Positions 1 through 5,564 of a DNA stretch of 8,060 bases are shown here, one piece after another; positions within the stretch are counted from its first letter, which is position 1; every line of letters begins with the position of its first letter. The stretch lies in the NCBI GenBank assembly GCA_003557965.1, contig PWND01000182.1, positions 1 to 8,060 of the forward strand. The letters run 5' to 3'. The notes beneath the pieces were generated by a model. It was not told the origin of the DNA and did no database searches. It saw only the letters and a list, made by a program, of their open reading frames with translations. The DNA comes from Bacteroidales bacterium. Its GTDB lineage: Bacteria > Bacteroidota > Bacteroidia > Bacteroidales > UBA7960. The position numbers and the translations under genes are program-made.

Positions 1-230
1 AGTGGCACTTCAAAGTCATCAGCGCTTAATGTATAGTCATCTAATCCGCCAAAGAAAGTTGAAACAATGCCATTTGTACTTTCTGCCGGGTCCTGCCAGT
101 TTGCATCCCACAGAAGTTCTGCATCTTTAGATACATTTGATTCCGCTGGTTTGTTTAAAGATTGCTCTACTAACTGCGAATAAGCAGTTATTGCAACAAA
201 AACAAATAATAGCGTAAAAATTTTCTTCAT
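1..230 (-). CDS. Exported protein of unknown function, N-terminal part only (cut by left edge)
   Basis: The minus strand is open from the ATG at 230-228 to the window edge, giving 76 complete codons and no stop. Residues 1-19 (MKKIFTLLFVFVAITAYSQ) form a clear Sec signal peptide: a Lys-Lys n-region, a hydrophobic core, and a likely cleavage site near Ser18/Gln19. The mature part holds LWDANWQDP (residues 40-48), then GIVSTFFGGLDDYTLSADDF (54-73). I recall similar openings in large Bacteroidota exported proteins, often T9SS substrates, but no catalytic motif is visible, so no function is assigned. A TATATTTG -7 box lies about 77 nt upstream, so the gene probably has its own promoter separate from rdgB. 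Export is well supported. The T9SS route is a guess, because the C-terminus lies outside the window. Confidence 0.82.
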   Translation of the reverse strand, partial: MKKIFTLLFVFVAITAYSQLVEQSLNKPAESNVSKDAELLWDANWQDPAESTNGIVSTFFGGLDDYTLSADDFEVP

Positions 231-306
231 GATTTTTTTGTTTTAGTTAATAAATTAATTTTAATTGTAAGAGTTTAAATTGTTTTTTAACTCATATTTC
301 ATGCAG

Positions 307-314
307 CAAATATA
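307..314 (-). promoter_or_regulatory. Putative Bacteroidota -7 promoter element for the exported-protein gene at 230
   Basis: The minus strand reads TATATTTG, an exact match to the Bacteroidota -7 consensus TAnnTTTG. Transcription would start near position 300, giving a leader of about 70 nt before the ATG at 230. No TTG is found about 19 nt further upstream, where the sequence is T-rich, so the -33 half is weak. It lies in the 152-nt gap between rdgB and this gene, which fits an independent transcript. Confidence 0.45.
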
Positions 315-382
315 GGAAATATTTATTACGGAAAATAATTTTATTAAAATTTTTTTTAATTCTTCAAAAACCTGTGATTTTT

Positions 383-961
383 TTATTGTTGATTTGTTAA
401 AAACCTGCTTAACTTTTCTATTGCTAAATACCTGTGGCTGATTTTATTCTTTTCTTGCAGGCTCATTTCAGCAAAGGTTTTGCTGCTCCCTTGTGGCACA
501 AAAATCGGGTCGTATCCAAAACCATTATTTCCTAAAGGAGCGGAAATAATATTGCCTTTTACTGCTCCTTCAAAAATATATTCTTTGCCATTCAATATTA
601 AAGCGATAACAGTTTTAAATCTTGCTTGCCTGTTAGTTTTGCCATTGAGGGCTTTTAACAGCTTTTGAATGTTGTCTGCATCTGACTTTTGTTTGCCTGC
701 ATACCTGGCTGATAATGCTCCGGGCATTCCGCTGAGAGCATCAACTTCTAATCCTGTGTCATCAGCAAAACAGTTAATATTATATCTTTTATATATAAAA
801 TTTGCTTTATGTAATGCGTTTTCTTCCAAAGTAGAATAAGGCTCATCAATATCACCCTGGAAAGAAATATCACTAAGCCCGTATAAATTTATAGATTTGG
901 GCAGCATTTTTTTGATTTCAGCAAGTTTGTTGTGGTTTTGAGTAACAAAAAGGATTTTCAT
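383..961 (-). CDS. rdgB: XTP/dITP pyrophosphatase (RdgB/HAM1 family, non-canonical purine NTPase)
   Basis: This 192-residue protein has the normal length for the Ham1/RdgB family. These enzymes hydrolyse dITP, XTP and ITP to the monophosphate and pyrophosphate, keeping deaminated purines out of DNA and RNA; they are cytosolic, Mg-dependent dimers. Visible family motifs are the N-terminal substrate loop TQNHNKLAEI (residues 7-16), ENALHKA (47-53), ADDTGLEVDALSGMPGALSA (66-85) with the catalytic Asp in the ADD, GFGYDPIF (147-154), FAEMS (163-167), and KNKISHR (171-177), whose SHR contacts the base. The Gly usual in the first loop is Asn11 here, which I believe occurs in Bacteroidota members. 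The ATG at 961 places the first beta strand (KILFVT) correctly. There is no Shine-Dalgarno sequence, as is common in this phylum. It lies 140 nt downstream of the biotin carrier gene on the same strand with no clear promoter between them, so read-through is possible but unproven. Confidence 0.95.
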   Translation of the reverse strand: MKILFVTQNHNKLAEIKKMLPKSINLYGLSDISFQGDIDEPYSTLEENALHKANFIYKRYNINCFADDTGLEVDALSGMPGALSARYAGKQKSDADNIQKLLKALNGKTNRQARFKTVIALILNGKEYIFEGAVKGNIISAPLGNNGFGYDPIFVPQGSSKTFAEMSLQEKNKISHRYLAIEKLSRFLTNQQ

Positions 962-1101
962 GTATATATAATGTATATTGTTATATCATAAAAATTTTCA
1001 ATAACCTAAAAGGAAAGTTTTATCAGAAATCTCTTCAAAACATCAAAGAATAAAACATGCATTTGTTTAAAAGTGTTTTGCCGACACAAAAAAAAGTAAG
1101 C

Positions 1102-1440
1102 TTATTGAACTTCTACCAGAACAAAGTTTTTAGGAACCATTTGTCCCTCTTTAATGTTGATTTTTTTTATTTTTCCCTTTTTGCTCGCAAATAGTATATT
1201 TTTCATTTTCATTGCTTCAAGAATAAGTAGCTTGTCACCTTCATTTACTTCCTGGCCTTTTTTTACATATATTTTATTAATTGTTCCAGGCATAAAAGAA
1301 GTTATATTATCAGGGTTTTCAGGCACATAAGGTTTCCTGGTTTTAAATTTTTTATTTAACAGTGTAGAATAAACTGTGTCATCAATTACAAAATCAGTAT
1401 ATTTTGTCTCGTCTGTGTTATTCTTTTTTTTATTTGCCAT
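1102..1440 (-). CDS. Biotin carboxyl carrier protein (biotinyl domain) of acyl-CoA carboxylase/decarboxylase
   Basis: This 112-residue protein is the swinging-arm carrier that moves the carboxyl group to or from the neighbouring carboxyltransferase. The C-terminal half is a biotinyl domain: FMPGTINKIYVKKGQEV (residues 49-65), then GDKLLILEAMKMKN (68-81) with the biotin-accepting Lys78 in EAMKM, and the mirrored half GKIKKINIKEGQMV (89-102). The N-terminal 48 residues are Lys-rich and then carry FVIDDTVYSTLLNKKFKTRK (17-36), a linker of the type I recall beside Bacteroidota acyl-CoA carboxylase beta subunits. I start it at the ATG at 1440; an in-frame TTG two codons upstream (1446) is possible but unlikely. 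It follows the carboxyltransferase gene by 109 nt on the same strand, which makes the two functional partners. Lipoylation is unlikely because the flanks are Met-Lys-Met, the biotin type. Confidence 0.93.
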   Translation of the reverse strand: MANKKKNNTDETKYTDFVIDDTVYSTLLNKKFKTRKPYVPENPDNITSFMPGTINKIYVKKGQEVNEGDKLLILEAMKMKNILFASKKGKIKKINIKEGQMVPKNFVLVEVQ

Positions 1441-1521
1441 ATCCAAGCACTTTTATAAACATATATTATTATATAAAATCAACTAACAAGGCTTAAGGTA
1501 TATTAATGTAACTTAAAGCTT

Positions 1522-1551
1522 AAATTGCGTATTTGTTGATATAAGCAATTT
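1522..1551 (-). other. Inverted repeat at the end of the carboxyltransferase gene
   Basis: AAATTGC (1522-1528) and GCAATTT (1545-1551) form a perfect 7-bp inverted repeat with a 16-nt loop. One arm overlaps the stop codon of the carboxyltransferase gene (1550-1552), and the repeat sits in the 109-nt gap before the biotin carrier gene. There is no U-run immediately after it, so it does not look like a standard intrinsic terminator. It could tune the ratio of the two transcripts or protect a 3' end, or be a chance feature of AT-rich DNA. Confidence 0.25.
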
Positions 1552-3097
1552 AGAATGGAGGAATGCCATGCTTTTTGCCAGGAACAATTTGTTCTTTGGA
1601 TGCTGAAATATCCAGTGCATGCAATACAAACTTCCTGGTATCGCCCGGTTCAATTACAGCATCAATATATCCATGAGCAGCAGCTACATAAGGATTAGCA
1701 AACTTTTTCTTATACTCTGCTACTTTTTTCTTTCTAACCTCTTCAGGTTTAGGTGAATTTTTAATTTCATTTCTGAAAATAATGTTAGCAGCGCCTTCCG
1801 GCCCCATTACAGCAATTTCGGCTGTTGGCCATGCAAATACAAAATCAGCTCTAAGGTGTCGTGAACACATAGCGATATAACCGCCTCCGTACGCTTTTCT
1901 GAGTATAACGGTAATTTTTGGAACTGTAGCTTCAGAGTATGAGTACAGTATTTTTGCTCCGTGCCTTATAACCCCTGCATGCTCCTGGTCAATGCCCGGA
2001 AGATACCCCGGAAGGTCAACCAATGTAACAAGCGGAATATTAAATGCATTGCAGAATCTAATGAATCTTGCGGCTTTATCAGATGAATCAACATCTAAAA
2101 CACCTGCAAGCACCATAGGCTGGTTAGCAACAAAGCCAATAGTTTGCCCGTTAAGTCTTCCAAAGCCCACTACCATACTTGCTGCAAATAATTCCTGCAC
2201 TTCGAAGAATTCACTATCATCACTTATAGATTTAATAACATTTCGCACATCATAAGGTTGACGTGGGTCAGTTGGAATAATTTTATCTATTTTATATTCC
2301 TGAAACTTAGGAGCTTTTTTAGGAAATGGTTCAGCTTTTTTGCTGTTATTCCATGGGATATATGTTACAAGTTTTTTAATTTGCTTAAAACATTCAGCTT
2401 CACTTTCTGCAAAAAAGTGTGCATTCCCCGTGATTTCCGAGTGTACTTTAGCACCACCTAATTCTTCCATGCTTATTTCTTCACCTAATACCGACTTAAT
2501 AACTTCCGGCCCGGTAATAAACATTTTAGAAATCTTGTCAACAACAAAAACAAAATCAGTAAGAGCCGGAGAATATACTGCACCACCGGCACAAGGCCCT
2601 AAAATAACAGATATCTGCGGAATTACGCCTGAGGCTTGTGTATTCCTGTAAAATATTTCACCATAACCTGCCAGTGAGTTTACCCCTTCCTGGATTCTGG
2701 CACCACCTGAATCATTTATTCCAATTATCGGAACCTTTAAATTCATCGCCAAGTCCATTATTTTGGTGATTTTTCTCGCATGCATCAAACCTAAAGAACC
2801 ACCTGCAACAGTAAAATCCTGGGCATATATACATACAGGATAACCGCTAATTGTTCCCGTTCCTGTGATAACTCCATCGCCGGGCAATTGCTTCTTATCC
2901 ATGTTGAAATCTTTAGCAGCATGCTCAACGAATAGGTCATACTCATGAAAAGAATTTGGGTCTAATAGCGATATTATTCTTTCACGGGCAGTCATTTTAC
3001 CCATCTTTGCCTGTTTTTCAATAGCTTGAGGGCCTCCACCCTGAAGGGCATCTTGCATACGCTTCTTTAAATCAAGCGTTTTATGTTTTATTGACAT
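1550..3097 (-). CDS. Acyl-CoA carboxylase carboxyltransferase (beta) subunit, PccB/MmdA family
   Basis: At 515 residues this is full length for the propionyl-CoA carboxylase beta / methylmalonyl-CoA decarboxylase alpha family. It transfers CO2 between carboxybiotin and a short acyl-CoA, as a cytosolic hexamer of two crotonase-fold lobes. In the N lobe are GKMTARERI (residues 33-41), the acyl-CoA loop INDSGGARIQEG (127-138) and the oxyanion glycines GPCAGGAVYSPAL (167-179). In the C lobe are DLPGYLPG (361-368), KAYGGGYIAM (401-410) and FAWPTAEIAVMGPEGAANII (421-440). From memory, the residue after KAYGGxY is Asp in typical PccB and a hydrophobic residue in ACC- and MmdA-like members; it is Ile408 here, so propionyl-CoA carboxylase is not assured. 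The ATG at 3097 fits the family N-terminus. The 162-nt upstream gap shows only an imperfect -7 box (TTACTTTG, minus strand, 3193-3186). The biotin carrier follows. Neither a biotin carboxylase nor an OadB-type membrane subunit is present to settle the reaction direction. Confidence 0.94.
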   Translation of the reverse strand: MSIKHKTLDLKKRMQDALQGGGPQAIEKQAKMGKMTARERIISLLDPNSFHEYDLFVEHAAKDFNMDKKQLPGDGVITGTGTISGYPVCIYAQDFTVAGGSLGLMHARKITKIMDLAMNLKVPIIGINDSGGARIQEGVNSLAGYGEIFYRNTQASGVIPQISVILGPCAGGAVYSPALTDFVFVVDKISKMFITGPEVIKSVLGEEISMEELGGAKVHSEITGNAHFFAESEAECFKQIKKLVTYIPWNNSKKAEPFPKKAPKFQEYKIDKIIPTDPRQPYDVRNVIKSISDDSEFFEVQELFAASMVVGFGRLNGQTIGFVANQPMVLAGVLDVDSSDKAARFIRFCNAFNIPLVTLVDLPGYLPGIDQEHAGVIRHGAKILYSYSEATVPKITVILRKAYGGGYIAMCSRHLRADFVFAWPTAEIAVMGPEGAANIIFRNEIKNSPKPEEVRKKKVAEYKKKFANPYVAAAHGYIDAVIEPGDTRKFVLHALDISASKEQIVPGKKHGIPPF

Positions 3098-3259
3098 GAT
3101 ATTTCAGGTTTATATTCAATTAATTATTTACTATAAATTATTTTCAAAACAATAACTTTATAAAAAATGAATTCGAAAAAAAATTCAAAGTAATAAAAAA
3201 AAAACGAAAGAATTGAGATTTTTGTTAAGCAATTTTACTGTAAATGTTTTTTAAAAAGC

Positions 3260-4249
3260 CTAAGTTTTTGATAATGTTTCTTCTAAAGCCATACTGAACA
3301 ACTCTGTTATGGAAACACCATCTGCATTTGCCTGCTGAGGCACAATACTTTCTTCTGTCATGCCGGGAATAGTGTTTAACTCCAGAAAATACAATACATT
3401 ATTACTAAAAATGTAATCAAATCTTGCAATTCCATTAAGTTCAAGTTTTTCATATAATGTTTTTGAAAGATTTTTTACTTTTTCTGATAAATTTTCAGGA
3501 ATACGCGCAGGAGTTATTTCATCCGCAGCACCTTTTGTGTATTTAGCTTCAAAATCAAAAAATTTACTCGCAGTTTTGCTGATTATTTCAGTTACCGGAA
3601 ACGCAATTATTTTTCCTTTGTGCTTGATTGCGCCGCATGTTAATTCAGTGCCGGGGAGGTACTCCTCAACAAGGACTTCGTCATCATGCTCAAAAGCAAC
3701 TTTGATTTTTTCAAGAAGATCATTGTGGCTTTTTACAAAAAAAGTACCAAGGCTTGACCCACCTTTATTAGGTTTTACAAACACAGGCATATTTACTTTT
3801 TTTATAATATCTTCAGTATTTATTTTCTCTCCTTTTATTAGCCTGTAATTTGGGGCTACTGCAACTCCCCAATGTTTAACCAATTGATTAGTAAAATACT
3901 TGTTGAAAGTTAGTGCTGATGGAAGCAGCCCTGAACCGGTATAAGGCATATTTATTAAATCGAAATATCCCTGTAGCTTGCCATCTTCCCCGGGAGTGCC
4001 ATGTATTGTTATAAAGGCACAATCAAAAGACACTTTTTTATTACCGATATTTATGGTAAAATCATTTTTGTCAACAGGGAATAGATTTCCTGATTTATCA
4101 GTGTAATTCCAATTACTCCCTTTTATAGTTATTAGAAAAGGCTCATATTTATTCTTGTCAATGGTTCTCAAAATAACAGAAGCACTCTTTATTGATACTG
4201 TGTATTCCCCGGAATCCCCTCCGGCAACAATAGCAATTTTCTTTTTCAT
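3260..4249 (-). CDS. ddl: D-alanine--D-alanine ligase
   Basis: This 329-residue ATP-grasp ligase joins two D-alanines to make the dipeptide end of the peptidoglycan precursor; it acts in the cytosol before MurF. Visible landmarks are the N-terminal strand and substrate loop IAIVAGGDSGEYTVS (residues 5-19, with Glu15), HGTPGEDG (83-90), the ATP-binding KPNKGGSSLG (159-168), EEYLPG (195-200), the omega-loop segment FDFEAKY (231-237), and RFDY (276-279) with FLELNTIPGM (288-297). Asp278, Glu290 and Asn292 are the expected Mg ligands. The Tyr of EAKY is the residue associated with D-Ala rather than D-lactate as second substrate, so a VanA-like ligase is unlikely. The frame stays open upstream to a TTG at 4276, but the ATG at 4249 starts exactly where the family does (MKKKIAIVAGG). 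The stop is TAG. It diverges from the PASTA operon; the shared intergenic region carries a consensus promoter for ddl. Confidence 0.97.
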   Translation of the reverse strand: MKKKIAIVAGGDSGEYTVSIKSASVILRTIDKNKYEPFLITIKGSNWNYTDKSGNLFPVDKNDFTINIGNKKVSFDCAFITIHGTPGEDGKLQGYFDLINMPYTGSGLLPSALTFNKYFTNQLVKHWGVAVAPNYRLIKGEKINTEDIIKKVNMPVFVKPNKGGSSLGTFFVKSHNDLLEKIKVAFEHDDEVLVEEYLPGTELTCGAIKHKGKIIAFPVTEIISKTASKFFDFEAKYTKGAADEITPARIPENLSEKVKNLSKTLYEKLELNGIARFDYIFSNNVLYFLELNTIPGMTEESIVPQQANADGVSITELFSMALEETLSKT

Positions 4250-4349
4250 AAGCAAATAGTTTGAGCAGACAGGCAATATAATAACATCCGATATTTAGTG
4301 TAATGTACCTGCTTGCATGAGTAAAAAGTCATAGGATATATTAATGTAT

Positions 4350-4357
4350 TATATTTG
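4350..4357 (+). promoter_or_regulatory. Putative -7 element for the PASTA operon
   Basis: The plus strand reads TATATTTG, an exact TAnnTTTG match, but no TTG lies at the expected -33 distance. A start near 4364 would give a leader of about 100 nt to the ATG at 4464. It would also exclude the in-frame upstream ATG at 4344, which lies before this element. A second exact -7 match, TAATTTTG, occurs at 4433-4440, also without a -33 partner. Which one is used, if either, cannot be decided from sequence alone. Confidence 0.35.
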
Positions 4358-4371
4358 TTTTAAACAGGAAT

Positions 4372-4401
4372 CAAAAATAACAAAACCATTAACAACTGCA
4401 A
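4372..4401 (-). promoter_or_regulatory. Putative ddl promoter, full Bacteroidota -33/-7 consensus
   Basis: On the minus strand a TTG (4401-4399) is followed by a 19-nt spacer and then TATTTTTG (4379-4372). This matches the Bacteroidota primary sigma consensus TTG, 17-23 nt, TAnnTTTG in both halves. Transcription would begin near 4365, leaving a leader of about 115 nt before the ddl ATG at 4249. No riboswitch-like fold was evident in that leader by eye. Confidence 0.55.
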
Positions 4402-4463
4402 TAAAAAAATCTCAATCTCCGTTTATAATTATTAATTTTGGAAAAATTTTAAAAAATAAAAAG

Positions 4464-5552
4464 ATGAGCTTTAAAGCTTTTGTAACGAGCAAAATATTTT
4501 TAAAGCATTTTATATATGCTGTATTTATTGTTGTTGCGATATTGTGGTTTTCTTTAAAAGCACTTGATATTTATACTTTACACGGACGCACGATTACGGT
4601 GCCGGATTTAGAAGGCTTGCATATAGAAGATGTTAACCATATTACTGACAGGCTAAATCTCAGGTACGTTGTTAATGACAGTATTTTTGATGCTACACGT
4701 GAAAAAGGCAGTGTTGCTTCACAAGACCCTGCACCTGACACACAGGTAAAAAGAAACAGGACGATATATTTAACTACTGTAGCCAAACTGCCTGAAATGG
4801 TTGCAATGCCTGAGCTTACTGATTTAACCCTGAGGCAGGCTGTTTCAATACTAAAATCCTTACAACTAAATATTGGCAAATTAGAATATATGCAGGGAAG
4901 AGCACAAAACTCCGTTCAAAAAGCGAAATTCAACCAAGGCGTTATTGAAGTAGGCACACCAATAGAAAGAGGTACATATATTGACCTGGTTTTAGGGAAG
5001 GGAGAATCCTTATCAGCTACACCTGTGCCATTGGTAGTGGGAATGCCGCGTGCAGAAGCAAGAGCTGCTATACAAACTTCGGCACTTAACATTGGCAATG
5101 AGGTTTTTCTTGATAATGACAGGGTAAACGCAAGGGTTTACAGGCAAGTGCCTAACGTTCTTTCAAGGAATCATTCATTGCGAATGGGCAGTAATGTTAA
5201 TTTATACTACAGAAGTGATATTGAATTTGATTTTGATAAATATCTTGAAAAGGTATTAACAGTAGAATTACCATATATTGTAGGATATACTCCTGATGAA
5301 GCTAAAAGAATCCTGGAAAATGCATTTTTGAATGTTGGTGCTGAATACTTCGTGGATAACGTTCCAAGAGAAGATGCAATTGTGTTAAGACAAGACCCTT
5401 CACCTGTTGATACAGCCACCGTTAAAAGAGAAACCAGGATTAATATCTGGTACAAATCTGTTTATGATGATGAAGAAGGCCTGATAGATGAATATTTTGA
5501 AGAAGAAGGTGAAGAAGATGATGATGATGAAGTTAATGATAATGATGAATAA
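4464..5552 (+). CDS. Membrane-anchored protein with four PASTA repeats and an acidic C-terminal tail
   Basis: This 362-residue protein has a short cytoplasmic N-terminus (MSFKAFVTSKIFLKH), one transmembrane helix at about residues 14-33, and an extracytoplasmic part of four consecutive PASTA-like repeats at about 44-106 (TVPDLEGLHIEDV), 113-178 (AMPELTDLTLRQAV), 187-249 (PVPLVVGMPRAEA) and 268-330 (ELPYIVGYTPDEA). In each, the V/MPxLxGxxxxEA opening and closing beta strand are recognisable. PASTA domains are known from Ser/Thr kinases and penicillin-binding proteins and can bind peptidoglycan fragments, but no kinase or transpeptidase domain is present here. The last 28 residues hold 19 Asp/Glu. 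An in-frame ATG at 4344 would add 40 Lys-rich residues, but the ATG at 4464 puts the membrane helix at the N-terminus, as in the Bacteroidota proteins I recall. It is the first gene of the operon, diverges from ddl, and sits 12 nt before the T9SS protein gene. A wall-binding or wall-sensing role is inference. Confidence 0.9.
   Translation: MSFKAFVTSKIFLKHFIYAVFIVVAILWFSLKALDIYTLHGRTITVPDLEGLHIEDVNHITDRLNLRYVVNDSIFDATREKGSVASQDPAPDTQVKRNRTIYLTTVAKLPEMVAMPELTDLTLRQAVSILKSLQLNIGKLEYMQGRAQNSVQKAKFNQGVIEVGTPIERGTYIDLVLGKGESLSATPVPLVVGMPRAEARAAIQTSALNIGNEVFLDNDRVNARVYRQVPNVLSRNHSLRMGSNVNLYYRSDIEFDFDKYLEKVLTVELPYIVGYTPDEAKRILENAFLNVGAEYFVDNVPREDAIVLRQDPSPVDTATVKRETRINIWYKSVYDDEEGLIDEYFEEEGEEDDDDEVNDNDE
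5497..5549 (+). repeat. Low-complexity GAN-triplet tract encoding the acidic tail
   Basis: The 3' end of the PASTA gene is an imperfect run of GAA/GAT triplets, including GATGATGATGATGAAG at about 5517-5532, that codes for Glu/Asp with few other residues. Such tracts are prone to replication slippage, and since all units are in frame, tail length may differ between strains. It is part of the coding sequence, not a separate element. Confidence 0.6.
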
Positions 5553-5564
5553 TTTATTCCTGTA

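Noticed and set aside
337..351. AT-only inverted repeat (7-bp arms, 1-nt centre) considered as an rdgB terminator
   Set aside because: It has no G/C pairs and no room for a loop. In sequence this AT-rich it is expected by chance, and it lies in the spacer upstream of another promoter element.
1992..2651. Plus-strand open frames opposite the carboxyltransferase gene
   Set aside because: They overlap a full-length conserved gene and show no domain or independent start signal.
3169..3186. GAATT/AATTC inverted repeat downstream of ddl followed by T-rich sequence on the minus strand
   Set aside because: The stem is only 5 bp and mostly A/T, too weak to call as an intrinsic terminator.
4250..4276. 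TTG start giving a 338-residue Ddl
   Set aside because: The added nine residues do not match the family, whereas the ATG at 4249 starts right at the conserved first beta strand.
4344..4463. Upstream in-frame ATG extending the PASTA protein by 40 residues
   Set aside because: The extension is Lys-rich and of low complexity, starts ahead of the likely promoter element at 4350-4357, and would bury the membrane helix that normally begins near the N-terminus. The ATG at 4464 is preferred.
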